Shown: positions 1-7,421 of the stretch, in pieces
Position numbering within the stretch: position 1 is the stretch's first letter
Layout: each line of letters starts with the position of its first letter
NCBI RefSeq assembly: GCF_025736935.1
Contig: NZ_CP107048.1
Location: 1,873,501-1,937,500, forward strand
DNA length: 64,000 nucleotides
Source: Qipengyuania sp. SS22
GTDB lineage: Bacteria > Pseudomonadota > Alphaproteobacteria > Sphingomonadales > Sphingomonadaceae
Direction: 5' to 3'
Made by a program: the position numbers and the translations under genes
The notes under the pieces: generated by a model
The model's input: the letters and a program-made list of their open reading frames with translations, nothing else
Told to the model about the DNA's origin: nothing
Database searches by the model: none

Positions 1-491
1 GCGGCACGGATCATCCGGCCGACCTTGAGGTTGGCGCGGTCGTCACGGGTGCCCGGGCATTCGACCATGTCGAGCTGCTCGATGCCGGGAAAGTCGCGCA
101 TCATCGCGCGGAAATAGCCGGGGGTGGTGGCATCGGTTTCGCCCACCAGCGCCACGCGGCGCGCGTCGATAACGCGGAACGGGCCGTACTGCGCAAGACC
201 GCGGTTATAGTCGCGGAAGCGGCGGTCGATGAAAGCGGGGGCCTTCCACACCGGCAGCGCGGCGGGCGTGTAGGTCTGCGGACGGACCGCGGCAAGGCTC
301 TGCCGCTCGGGCTGGGCCTTGGAGCTGACCACCGCGGTCGGCGCGACGGCGCGGCCCTGGTGCGTCTGCTGGACGACCGGGCTGGCGACATAGACGACCG
401 GCAGGCTGACGAGTGTCAGCGATTGTGCGGCCACCGGAGCGGCGATCAGGGTACCAAGGGCGGAAAGAAGGATTGCTGCAATTCTGAACAT
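1..491 (-). CDS. Secreted COG3904-like (ClpP/crotonase-fold-like) protein, 3' end off window
   Basis: Partial gene running off the left edge. Translation from the ATG at 491 gives about 163 residues with a clear signal peptide (start MFRIAAILLSAL, cleavage probably after the PVAA around residue 22). A low-complexity linker follows, then a globular part with VIDARRVALVGETDATTPGY and, at the window edge, a CPGTRDDRANLKVGRMIRAA segment. From memory of the family, this last part precedes a GGSVRSG-type element in COG3904 periplasmic proteins, often mis-annotated as alpha/beta hydrolase. The diagnostic C-terminal half lies outside the window, so the family call is tentative. It is divergent from comM, with about 160 bp between. 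Confidence 0.6.
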   Translation of the reverse strand, partial: MFRIAAILLSALGTLIAAPVAAQSLTLVSLPVVYVASPVVQQTHQGRAVAPTAVVSSKAQPERQSLAAVRPQTYTPAALPVWKAPAFIDRRFRDYNRGLAQYGPFRVIDARRVALVGETDATTPGYFRAMMRDFPGIEQLDMVECPGTRDDRANLKVGRMIRA

Positions 492-651
492 GGCAATCTT
501 TTGCCGCCCGGGCGCTTTCCAGTGACTCAAGAGGTATGGCTAACTCGCTGTTAACCATGCTGCTTCACCTCCACTGTGAACCCGTTAACCCTCGACAAAC
601 CGGGGCTTTCGCGCCATCAGATACGGGTGATTGCGGGGGTGGGGATTAATC

Positions 652-1581
652 CTGGTCGCTTTGGTCAAAACCGTGGCCTATCTCGGGCTCGAGGCGCGCA
701 GCGTCGAAGTGCAGTGCTCGGTCGCGCCCGGTCTGCCCAAGTTCAATATCGTCGGATTGGCCGACAAAGCGGTCGGCGAAAGCAAGGAACGCGTGCGCGC
801 CGCGCTGTCCAGCATGGGCCTGGCGCTGCCGCCCAAGCGGATTACCATCAACCTCTCGCCCGCCGACCTGCCCAAGGAAGGCTCACACTACGACCTGCCG
901 ATTGCGCTGGCGCTGCTGGCGGCGATGGGCGTGACCGATGCCGAGCAATTGGGCGACTGGGTCGCGGTGGGCGAACTGGCGCTCGACGCGCGGATCGTGC
1001 CCTCGCCCGGCGTGCTGCTGGCGGCGATCCACGCGAGCGAGGCCGAGGTCGGCCTGATCTGTCCACGCGCGCAAGGCTCCGAAGCGCGCTGGGCGAGCGA
1101 GGTGCCGGTCTGCGCCGCTCCAGATCTTGCAAGCCTGCTCAACCACCTCAAGGGCACACAGCAATTGCCCGATCCCGAACCGGGCGTGGTCGAAAACGAG
1201 GTCGGCGGCGGCGATCTCAAACAGGTCAAGGGACAGGAGACCGCCAAGCGCGCGCTCGAGATCGCGGCGGCCGGCGGGCACAATCTGTTGATGATCGGCC
1301 CGCCCGGCGCGGGCAAATCGCTGCTGGCGAGCTGCCTGCCGGGCATCCTGCCACCGCTCGCCCCGGCCGAGGCGCTCGAAGTGTCGATGGTGCAATCGGT
1401 CGCCGGGACGCTGGCCGAGGGCCGCATCAGCCGCGCGCGCCCGTTCCGCGCCCCGCACCATTCGGCGAGCATGGCGGCACTCACCGGCGGCGGCCTCCGG
1501 GTAAAGCCGGGCGAGGTCAGCCTCGCGCATTTGGGGGTGTTGTTCCTCGACGAACTGCCCGAGTTTCACGGCATTATGTAG
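652..1581 (+). pseudogene. comM: comM/yifB 5' part, interrupted by an IS
   Basis: N-terminal part of the YifB/ComM magnesium-chelatase-like AAA+ ATPase, a hexameric helicase that drives branch migration of incoming DNA during natural transformation. Visible: the ComM N-domain (VEVQCSVAPGLPKFNIVGL, PPKRITINLSPADLPKEGSH), Walker A GPPGAGKS near residue 217 and Walker B LFLDELPEF. The frame then runs into the element's terminal repeat (HGIM, stop at 1581). The start is uncertain: CTG 652 gives the family-like VALVKTVAYLG; TTG 631 and TTG 661 are alternatives and no ATG is available. Removing the element and one target copy restores the frame exactly into the segment at 5088-5687, giving a normal-length protein of about 505 residues. 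The break is therefore recent, with no other lesion seen. Confidence 0.9.
1561..1568. repeat. Left target-site duplication GAGTTTCA
   Basis: Eight bases of comM (codons for Glu-Phe and part of Gln) directly before the left inverted repeat. They match the eight bases after the right repeat except for the first base. Confidence 0.8.
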
Positions 1582-1593
1582 CAGACGCACCAA
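1569..1593 (+). repeat. Left terminal inverted repeat of the IS
   Basis: 25 bp beginning CGGCATTATGTAGCA and ending CGCACCAA. It equals the reverse complement of 5063-5087 except for GA against AG at bases 16-17. Confidence 0.93.
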
Positions 1594-1637
1594 ATACCCG
1601 ACTTACGCCATCACTGCAAGTGTCGTAGGTATCGCGC

Positions 1638-2075
1638 ATGGTTACAACGCACGCAATCACCGCCCTCCGCGATAAGCGCGGGGAACTCGCCGGGCAGATC
1701 GACGCATTGCAGGATCAGCTACGCCAAGCGTTCATCAACATGGACCACATAGACGCGGCCCTGCGCATGTTCGTGCCAGACATAGAGCTAGACGAGATCA
1801 AGCCTAAGCCGCTCCCTCCCCGTCACAGGGCGTTCAAGGGGCAGGTAACGCGCTCAATCCTCGCCATGCTGCGCAAGGAAGGGCCTATGGATGCACGGGC
1901 CATCACGCTGCGCCTCATGGCCGAGCGCGAGCTAAACGTGAACGACAGCGGCCTACAGAAGGCCATGCACAAGCGGATAGGGGCGGCGCTGCGCAATTTG
2001 CGGGAGCGGGCGCTGGTGTCGTCTCGGAGCGGGCCTCGTGGGCTTCTGGTGTGGAGCCTAGCTAAAAAGCCATAG
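1638..2075 (+). CDS. Passenger protein of unknown function, possible winged-helix C-terminus
   Basis: 145 residues, read inward from the left inverted repeat. The N-terminal 45 residues form an amphipathic, probably coiled-coil helix (RDKRGELAGQIDALQDQLRQAF). After a proline-rich hinge with PPRHRAFKGQ, residues 70-140 look like a small winged helix (VTRSILAMLRKEGPMDARAITLRLM, then ALRNLRERALVSS). Proteins of this plan are familiar to me as unnamed genes recurring across alphaproteobacterial genomes, often near mobile DNA. No catalytic motif is seen. It is convergent with the small gene ending at 2156, with a perfect hairpin between them. A DNA-binding role is plausible but unproven. Confidence 0.75.
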   Translation: MVTTHAITALRDKRGELAGQIDALQDQLRQAFINMDHIDAALRMFVPDIELDEIKPKPLPPRHRAFKGQVTRSILAMLRKEGPMDARAITLRLMAERELNVNDSGLQKAMHKRIGAALRNLRERALVSSRSGPRGLLVWSLAKKP

Positions 2076-2126
2076 CGCCAAGCCTAGTAGCGACAGGGCC
2101 AAGAGGGCGGTAAATTCAAGGTGAAG

Positions 2127-2156
2127 GCGCGTTGTGATCACATTATCACAACGCGC
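2127..2156. repeat. Perfect 12-bp stem-loop between convergent passenger genes
   Basis: Arms GCGCGTTGTGAT and ATCACAACGCGC around a CACATT loop. There is no following T-run on either strand, so it is not a typical intrinsic terminator, although its place between converging genes would suit one. Its core GTGAT-6-ATCAC resembles the palindrome at 3823-3839 in the promoter of the DUF6471 gene. Confidence 0.75.
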
Positions 2157-2317
2157 TAAGCCGCTATCGGCGCCTTTTCGGGATGCATTACGACCACCGT
2201 GTATTCGCCCGTTTTCTGATCATAGATGGCCGAAACCTTCGAGCCGGTTTCAGCATACATGTTGCGAATGCCTTCGAGCGCCTTCTCAGAGACGTTCGTG
2301 AAAAACGTTTTAGCCAT
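2156..2317 (-). CDS. Small passenger protein, unknown function
   Basis: 53 residues, MAKTFFTNVSEKALEGIRNM... ending HPEKAPIAA. A strong Shine-Dalgarno AAGGAGG lies six bases before the ATG at 2317; a second ATG at 2320 overlaps the stop of the upstream gene as ATGA. Tight coupling and the strong ribosome site make it a credible third gene of the transposase operon. A beta-hairpin is likely in the middle (SKVSAIYDQKTGEYTVVVM). No family recognised. Confidence 0.72.
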   Translation of the reverse strand: MAKTFFTNVSEKALEGIRNMYAETGSKVSAIYDQKTGEYTVVVMHPEKAPIAA

Positions 2318-2817
2318 CATGCGCCTCCTTCAATCAGTTGTTGATATGCGTGCTGCCGCAAATCGGCATACTCGGTGAGAGTTATGAACTCTCTAAGATC
2401 TAACGCATCACGTCCTTGTTGGTTCAACCATGCTGCGACAATCGGAACGTTAGCGCTGTCGCTAATATATTCAAGTAGCCTTTCGGTGACGGATGCATCG
2501 CTTGATGCGTCGTCGCTATCCGCCTGCAGCGGCACCAGCGTCGAATTGCGCGTAACCTTCAATACGTTGCCAATGTCGATGTCGTCCCTTTTGAAGCGAA
2601 TAATCAAAATTTCGATTATGCGCCGCAATGACTGGCGGAACCTCACAACCAACCACGCAATCATAATCGGCCACGCTACATCACCGATGATGGTCGCCCA
2701 GTGCTCAGTTGGTGCGGGTATGATGCGCAGAATGCCAGAGAGCCATTGAACTGCGCCTGAATACGCAGCGAATAGAAACGCTACGAACAGCACTATCGCT
2801 GCCAATATCCTGCCCAC
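2317..2817 (-). CDS. Passenger membrane protein, unknown function
   Basis: 166 residues. Two N-terminal hydrophobic segments (about residues 5-22, AAIVLFVAFLFAAYSGAV, and 40-58, ATIIGDVAWPIMIAWLVVRF) are followed by a basic stretch and an acidic, soluble C-terminal domain of about 90 residues. The start overlaps the end of the transposase gene by 25 bases, so the two are translationally linked. No motif recognised. The layout, two membrane helices plus a cytosolic tail, recalls many small accessory proteins of mobile elements. Confidence 0.75.
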   Translation of the reverse strand: MGRILAAIVLFVAFLFAAYSGAVQWLSGILRIIPAPTEHWATIIGDVAWPIMIAWLVVRFRQSLRRIIEILIIRFKRDDIDIGNVLKVTRNSTLVPLQADSDDASSDASVTERLLEYISDSANVPIVAAWLNQQGRDALDLREFITLTEYADLRQHAYQQLIEGGA

Positions 2818-3746
2818 TGACGGCTAACCCCCACAGCCATAGTATTGCTTGCCAATGTCATGGCTTGCGAGCCATTGTCAACGCGGCGCATGTCCTCGCG
2901 CCATGCGCATTCGTTGGCATAGGCATTGAGATACGGCCCCGCGATGTGGTGGTGCGTTCCGGTTTCCATGCGGCGGAGGCGGCTAAAAAAGCTCTCGGCC
3001 TGATTGGTGCAAACGCCCTTGTCCTTAAACGCAATCGAGTGATTGACGCGGCGGGTGTCCCATCCAGCGTGCAGCGCATCCCAACCCGTGCCTTCGTCGG
3101 CGTGGATGGTGGCGAGGGTGCCGACATGATCGCGGACAAACGGAACGGCATCGCCTTCATTGGCGACCACGAAGGGAAGCGAACGGCCTTTGCGCTCGCG
3201 CATGATGACAACGCACTGGCGCTTACCCGAGCGGTTGAATGACAGGCGACGGTCCTTGCGGTCGGCCTTGTAGTTTTCCTGCTTCACATAGCCGCCGAAA
3301 TAGCCACCATCGATCTCGACCACGCCGTTAAGCTTGGTATCGCCGAACTCGCGGGCCATCGCTTCACGCAGCTTATGGAACAGCACGAAGGCGGTCTTGT
3401 ATTGAACGTCCAGATCGCGGCTCGCCTGTAGGGCGCTCATGCCCTTCGCCCCATTCACGAACAGGACGATCGCTGCGAGCAAATCCGTGAAAGACAGCTT
3501 GCGCGAGGCAAAGATGGTGCCACTGGTGACGCTGTATTGGTGATAGCAGGCCGTGCACTTGTATTTGCGGCGGCTCTTAAGGAAGTAGCTGTCAGCACAG
3601 CCGCAGCGCGGGCACACCGCCTCACCCTCGGTTTCGGGCCAACGCATCTCACAGAACAGGCCGTAAGCCGCGTCCTCGCCCATGCGATAAACCTTCGCCA
3701 GCGAGAGCGTGCGAGCTTTTGCAGAGAGGAGAAAATGCTGTGCCAT
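2793..3746 (-). CDS. IS1595-family transposase (ISXO2-like)
   Basis: 317 residues. The N-terminal zinc ribbon shows CPRCGC near residue 46 and CTACYHQYS near residue 65, the arrangement of the IS1595/ISXO2 family. The DDE/DDN-type catalytic core follows: first Asp in VEIDGGYFGGY (about 145), second in IHADEGTGWD (about 218), and the third acidic/Asn region in NQAESFFSRLRRMETGTHHHI (about 250). Length is normal and no frameshift is seen, so the enzyme is probably active. It catalyses cut-and-paste-type movement of the flanking inverted repeats. It is first in a three-gene minus-strand operon and divergent from the DUF6471 gene. Confidence 0.93.
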   Translation of the reverse strand: MAQHFLLSAKARTLSLAKVYRMGEDAAYGLFCEMRWPETEGEAVCPRCGCADSYFLKSRRKYKCTACYHQYSVTSGTIFASRKLSFTDLLAAIVLFVNGAKGMSALQASRDLDVQYKTAFVLFHKLREAMAREFGDTKLNGVVEIDGGYFGGYVKQENYKADRKDRRLSFNRSGKRQCVVIMRERKGRSLPFVVANEGDAVPFVRDHVGTLATIHADEGTGWDALHAGWDTRRVNHSIAFKDKGVCTNQAESFFSRLRRMETGTHHHIAGPYLNAYANECAWREDMRRVDNGSQAMTLASNTMAVGVSRQWAGYWQR

Positions 3747-3795
3747 GTAACCGTTTCCAATGCCTATGCATCGTTTATAGTTACATCATGCATCC

Positions 3796-3824
3796 TTGTC
3801 AATGGCAAACGTATCGCCTATAGT
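3796..3824 (+). promoter_or_regulatory. Sigma70-type promoter of the DUF6471 gene
   Basis: TTGTCA at 3796-3801, a 17-bp spacer and TATAGT at 3819-3824, close to consensus. It lies 25 bp upstream of the ATG at 3850, which has a strong AGGAGG ribosome site. Confidence 0.65.
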
Positions 3825-3839
3825 GATATTCGCAATCAC
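3823..3839. promoter_or_regulatory. Palindrome over the start region, possible operator
   Basis: GTGAT-ATTCGCA-ATCAC overlaps the end of the -10 box and the expected transcription start, a position where a bound repressor would block initiation. A similar GTGAT-6-ATCAC core is inside the hairpin at 2127-2156. The DUF6471 product or the 145-residue passenger would be the obvious candidate binders. Confidence 0.4.
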
Positions 3840-3849
3840 AGGAGGCGGT

Positions 3850-4080
3850 ATGTCCGCAGTGCAGGATAAAGAATGGGAGGATCGCGTGAAGGGCCTCCTG
3901 AAAGCTGAATTGAAGCGCAAGGGCATTACCTATGCGCAGCTGGTCGGATTGCTCGCAGATCAAGGCGTGATGGACTCTGAACCGAATATTCGTAACAAGA
4001 TCAGCCGAGGCAAATTTACAGCGGTGTTTCTTGTTCAATGTCTGAGCGCGATTGGAGTCGATACACTGCGGTTGGATTAA
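3850..4080 (+). CDS. DUF6471 domain protein
   Basis: 76 residues from the ATG after AGGAGG; the longer frame from 3796 lacks a ribosome site. The whole protein matches the DUF6471 pattern as I know it: WEDRVKGLLKAELKRKGITY, then EPNIRNKISRGKFTAVFLVQ, an all-helical, probably helix-turn-helix fold. Such small proteins resemble Cro/XRE-type regulators, so it may control the element's genes. Its last 43 bases overlap the next gene in another frame, implying coupled expression. Confidence 0.85.
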   Translation: MSAVQDKEWEDRVKGLLKAELKRKGITYAQLVGLLADQGVMDSEPNIRNKISRGKFTAVFLVQCLSAIGVDTLRLD

Positions 4081-5009
4081 GCGCGTTTGGACTAGTCGCA
4101 GCTCTGATTATTTTTGCAGCTTTTACCTTCAATCTCGGCTCTCTGTTAGGCTTTAAGGAGGCTGAAACACAGCGATATACTACCGAATATGCAGACCGCA
4201 CCGACGAGCGTATAGCCGATTGTGATCGCTTCGTTAGTGCGGCGCGGATCAGAGAGTGCGCGGAAAAGGCTATAAAGGCCAATCACGAAAACCAACGGGA
4301 TGAGCGCGACCTTCAGGCCCAAAGGCAGATGGCCGAATGGGCCTTTTGGCTCCTTGTAGTCACTACCTTCGGAACCCTCATCACCATCGGTGGCACGGTG
4401 CTTATCTGGAAGCAAGTTGCCCTCACCCGCGAGGCGGTCAAAGACACCGGAGACGCCACCAAGGCTATGGTTCGACAAAATGACATTGCTGAGAGTGCGC
4501 AAAGGCCCTGGATCAAGGCTTCGTGCACCAATGTGCAGTTCCAAAAACTCGATAAAGCGGCGAGCGCATTTTACGAGATCGTCCTTGAGAATGTAGGCCA
4601 TATGGTTGCTCATCAGGTCGCCTACAGTTTGAGGTGTTTTATCACCCGCACGAGCGAACGCGACGATGTGCGGGATTGGTTTAGAGAAGCCGAGCCCTCC
4701 GATAGGGTTGAGACATTTTCCATGATACCCGGCGACACCGCAAGCTTCTCTGGGAAAAACCTTCAGGCCTTGATTCTGCCCAATCGCCCGCCCCCGGAGC
4801 CGCTCATATTCTTTATAAGGATTGGGGTGGTTGTGCGCTACAAGATCGATCCCGAAGGGGCTTGGCATTACAGCGAGTATAGCTTCGCCTTGAAGCGAAA
4901 CGATGCCGACCCTTTTGTCGAGCAAATGTTTCCCGACAGCATGGAATCTCGCGTCTATGCGCCCGAAGAAATCTCCGTCCGAAGATTCATCACAGGACGC
5001 GTGACCTAA
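4038..5009 (+). CDS. Passenger membrane protein, unknown function
   Basis: 323 residues. Two predicted membrane helices (about residues 11-33, AVGLSAFGLVAALIIFAAF, and 104-126, AFWLLVVTTFGTLITIGGTV) flank a charged, helical loop. A region resembling a coiled coil (WKQVALTREAVKDTGDATKAM) leads into a C-terminal domain of about 170 residues, probably beta-rich, with no recognised motif. It overlaps the DUF6471 gene and ends about 50 bp before the right inverted repeat. Proteins of this plan are common hypothetical genes in alphaproteobacteria and may be envelope-anchored. No function can be assigned. Confidence 0.78.
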   Translation: MSERDWSRYTAVGLSAFGLVAALIIFAAFTFNLGSLLGFKEAETQRYTTEYADRTDERIADCDRFVSAARIRECAEKAIKANHENQRDERDLQAQRQMAEWAFWLLVVTTFGTLITIGGTVLIWKQVALTREAVKDTGDATKAMVRQNDIAESAQRPWIKASCTNVQFQKLDKAASAFYEIVLENVGHMVAHQVAYSLRCFITRTSERDDVRDWFREAEPSDRVETFSMIPGDTASFSGKNLQALILPNRPPPEPLIFFIRIGVVVRYKIDPEGAWHYSEYSFALKRNDADPFVEQMFPDSMESRVYAPEEISVRRFITGRVT

Positions 5010-5062
5010 CACCCCACAAACGATGACAACCACCACCACCAAGGCGGACAACCGCCTACGCA

Positions 5063-5087
5063 TTGGTGCGCTTGCTACATAATGCCG
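5063..5087 (-). repeat. Right terminal inverted repeat of the IS
   Basis: 25 bp from TTGGTGCG to ATAATGCCG; the mate of 1569-1593 with two adjacent mismatches. Confidence 0.93.
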
Positions 5088-5687
5088 CAGTTTCAGCGCG
5101 CGGTGCTCGATTCGCTGCGCCAACCGCTCGAAACGGGCAAGGTCGATGTCGCGCGTGCCAATGCGCACGTGACATTTCCCGCCAATGTCCAGTTGATCGC
5201 GGCGATGAACCCGTGCCGCTGCGGCCATCTGGGCGATCCCGCGCTGGCCTGCAGCCGCGCCCCGCGGTGCGCCGCCGATTACCAAGGCAAGGTTTCGGGC
5301 CCCATGCTCGACCGCATCGATTTGCATGTCGAGGTCGATCCGGTCAGCGCCGCCGATCTGGCGTTGCCCCCGCCTGCGGAGGGCAGCGAACAGGTCGCCG
5401 CGCGAGTCGCGGCAGCACGCCGGCTCCAGTCCAATCGTGCAGAGGCAACCGGCGTGCGGACCAATGCCGAGCTCGATGGCAGCGCGCTGGAGGAATTCGC
5501 CGAACCCGACGAGGCCGGGCGGAAGCTGTTGTTGCAGGCCGCCACCGCAATGCGGCTATCGGCGCGCAGCTATACGCGGATGCTGCGAGTTGCGCGGACG
5601 ATCGCGGATCTGGCGGGGACCGAGCAGGTCGGGCGCATCCATGTCGCCGAAGCGCTCAGCTATCGGCGGCAACCGCCACGCGCCTGA
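5088..5687 (+). pseudogene. comM: comM/yifB 3' part
   Basis: C-terminal 199 codons of ComM, starting at the right target copy (QFQRAVLDSLRQPLETGKV). They include the AAA+ sensor region QLIAAMNPCRCGHLGDP, the DRIDLHVEV stretch and the Mg_chelatase C-terminal helical domain (LLLQAATAMRLSARSYTRMLRVARTIADL). The codons are intact and join exactly to the 5' part at the codons for Glu-Phe-Gln. An ATG at 5082, supplied by the inverted repeat, could in theory start a short product, but without Walker A and B it could not hydrolyse ATP. Confidence 0.9.
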
Positions 5688-5690
5688 ACC

Positions 5691-6041
5691 TCAGACGTCC
5701 TCGCTCATGTCGAGGTTGAGCTTGACGGTTTCGTGCTCGTGGTCGCCTTCGAACTTCTTGAGAAAATCCTCGATCGGCACCTGCTGTCCCTTGTCGACCA
5801 AGGGGTTCACGCGCGCCATTTCGGCGGTTTTCATCTCGTCAGGCGTCATTCGCACGTGGATATAGGGCACCCAGACTTCGCCATATTCGGCCTGCTGGTA
5901 CCACACGTCGAGAATATCGTAGGATGCCCACTGGCCGGTGGGCTCGCGCAGGCGAATGCCTTCGCCAATGCGCGGCACGGCCATCGCCTTGATGCGGTGC
6001 ACATCCTGGTGCGTCTCGTTTTGAACTTCGATTTCGATCAC
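5691..6041 (-). CDS. Conserved hypothetical protein, unknown function
   Basis: 116 residues from a GTG at 6041 (VIEIEVQNETHQDVHRIKAM). The open frame extends upstream, but that part is a shadow of the opposite-strand gene and has no protein-like character. The sequence is acidic at the C-terminus (KKFEGDHEHETVKLNLDMSEDV) and probably beta-rich in the first half (GEGIRLREPTGQWASYDILDVWYQ). No signal peptide or membrane segment. Convergent with comM; four bases separate the stops. Confidence 0.65.
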   Translation of the reverse strand: MIEIEVQNETHQDVHRIKAMAVPRIGEGIRLREPTGQWASYDILDVWYQQAEYGEVWVPYIHVRMTPDEMKTAEMARVNPLVDKGQQVPIEDFLKKFEGDHEHETVKLNLDMSEDV

Positions 6042-6297
6042 AAGGCAGGTCCGGCTCTGCTGGGTGGATTCGTTACAATGGTGCTTTGTGACAGCGACTT
6101 GTTGAGATCGTTTTAACAATGACGTCACGGTGCCACTGCGGCGTTCGGCGGGGCCGGCGCGGCAAACGTTACCAGCCGCAGTCTTTGCTTGAAGGCGCGC
6201 GCGCAATCGCCCATGCGCGCAGATGTGGGGCGTAGATGTGCGACCGGCGCGTGCTGGTAACCGGCGAGACACCGCGATTTCGAGAAACCCTGTTCCC

Positions 6298-7104
6298 GTG
6301 ACCGAACCCGCCTCTCCGATCGCCGGATTGCGGCAGCGATACGACGACCTGCCGCCCGAATGGCGCCAGCGGATCCCTGCGCTCGGTCTCGCGCTGGCAG
6401 TCGAGATCCTGCTGGTACTGGTGCTGCTATCGCTTGGCAGCGTGAAGCGCGAAGTGGTCGCCATGACCGATACGCTGGTCGCTTTCACCACCTCGTCGGA
6501 GGACGAGGCGGAAGCGGTCGCCGATGCACCCACCCCCGCCGAGATTCCCGAGGTGGCACAGCCGCAGGTCTCGCAGACGCAGCCCGAAGACGCCGCAGAG
6601 CAGCCTCGCCCGCAGGTCACCCCGCCGCTGCCCGTACCGCGCCCGGTCCTGCGCAATGATTTCTCGCTCGAAAGCATCCCGCAGCAAGCGCCGCCCGCCC
6701 CACCCGAAAAGCCGCAGGCCTATGGTCCGCCGGTCACATCCTCACCCGGCGATTCGCAGCGGATCGCTGGCAGCGGGCCGAACGGCGAACCGCTCTATGC
6801 CGCGCGGTGGTATCGGCGGCCTTATGACGATGAGCTGGCCGGATATCTGTCGACCGCGCAGGGGCCCGGCTGGGGGCTGATCGACTGCCGCACCGTGGAC
6901 AATTTCCGCGTCGAGGATTGCGTGGTCGTGGGCGAATCGCCGCAAGGGTCGGGTATTGGCCAGGCGGTGCTGGCGGCATCGTGGCAATTCAAGGTTCGCC
7001 CGCCACAGCGCGGGGGACGCCCGATGGTCGGCGAATGGGTGCGAATCAGGATCTCCTACGAGATCGATCCGGGTGAAGCGGCGCGGCGACGGCTGCGCAA
7101 TTAA
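6298..7104 (+). CDS. TonB-like single-pass protein with proline-rich linker
   Basis: 268 residues from the GTG at 6298. A short cytoplasmic N-terminus precedes one membrane helix (about residues 22-44, ALGLALAVEILLVLVLLSLG). An acidic, proline- and glutamine-rich linker of about 90 residues follows, then a folded C-terminal domain of about 110 residues (DDELAGYLSTAQGPGWGLIDC to WVRIRISYEIDP). The plan is that of TonB/TolA energy transducers, and the C-terminal WVRIRISYEI strand fits a TonB-C-like beta sheet. No ExbB/ExbD genes are adjacent. Two Cys in the terminal domain (LIDCRTVDNFRVEDC) could form a periplasmic disulfide. The exact partner is unknown. Confidence 0.65.
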   Translation: MTEPASPIAGLRQRYDDLPPEWRQRIPALGLALAVEILLVLVLLSLGSVKREVVAMTDTLVAFTTSSEDEAEAVADAPTPAEIPEVAQPQVSQTQPEDAAEQPRPQVTPPLPVPRPVLRNDFSLESIPQQAPPAPPEKPQAYGPPVTSSPGDSQRIAGSGPNGEPLYAARWYRRPYDDELAGYLSTAQGPGWGLIDCRTVDNFRVEDCVVVGESPQGSGIGQAVLAASWQFKVRPPQRGGRPMVGEWVRIRISYEIDPGEAARRRLRN

Positions 7105-7421
7105 TCCGTTTCGGGCACTGCCTCCGCATAGGGCGTGTTCTTGAGCAGATGGCGGTTGTAATCGGGCGCGCCGTCGTCCCACCACACCGGCCCGCGCTCA
7201 CCCAGCGCGATTTTTGCAGCGTCTACTTGGGCGCGGGCTGCGCTTTCGGCAGCGGCATCCTGCGCGCGTTTGGCCGCCGCCACCGCGCGGCGGGCATCCA
7301 TCAGCCGATCGACCAGACGCTGGCGTTCGGCCTCGGGCAAGGCGGGATTGCTGGCGCGCCACAGGCGGCCGCGAACGATAATATAGCGTCCGTCGGCGGT
7401 ACGCTCGACCGAGTCGTTCAG
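7101..7421 (-). CDS. Conserved hypothetical protein (GPVWWDDGAPDYNR family)
   Basis: About 106 residues. No ATG or GTG fits; the likely start is CTG 7421, giving NDSVERTADGRYIIVRGRLWRAS, which overlaps the stop of the upstream HxlR gene by two bases. An internal TTG at 7340 would lose the conserved DGRYIIVRGRLWR strand. A long charged helix (QRLVDRLMDARRAVAAAKRAQ) and the terminal GPVWWDDGAPDYNRHL block are, as I recall, conserved among sphingomonads and other alphaproteobacteria with no assigned function. Its last bases overlap those of the TonB-like gene, convergently. Confidence 0.7.
   Translation of the reverse strand: MNDSVERTADGRYIIVRGRLWRASNPALPEAERQRLVDRLMDARRAVAAAKRAQDAAAESAARAQVDAAKIALGERGPVWWDDGAPDYNRHLLKNTPYAEAVPETD

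Larger units (their letters stand above)
1569..5087. mobile_element. IS1595-family (ISXO2-like transposase) element with passenger genes
   Basis: A complete 3.5-kb insertion sequence inside comM. Its ends are 25-bp inverted repeats (1569-1593 and 5063-5087) differing only at two adjacent internal bases. It is flanked by GAGTTTCA (1561-1568) and CAGTTTCA (5088-5095), an 8-bp target duplication with one mismatch, which is the size usual for the IS1595 family. Inside are a minus-strand transposase, two further minus-strand genes downstream of it and three plus-strand genes. IS1595-family elements are known to carry passenger genes, but five here make up about two thirds of the element. Gene ends abut the repeats tightly, so the whole unit probably moves together. 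Confidence 0.93.

Noticed and set aside
576..1628. 350-codon frame overlapping comM
   Set aside because: Arg/Gly-rich reading of the comM sequence in another frame.
1569..5087. Prophage or integrative element
   Set aside because: No integrase, phage structural or replication gene; the boundaries are transposon inverted repeats.
652..5687. Two separate comM-like genes
   Set aside because: The halves join exactly once the IS and one target copy are removed, so it is one disrupted gene.
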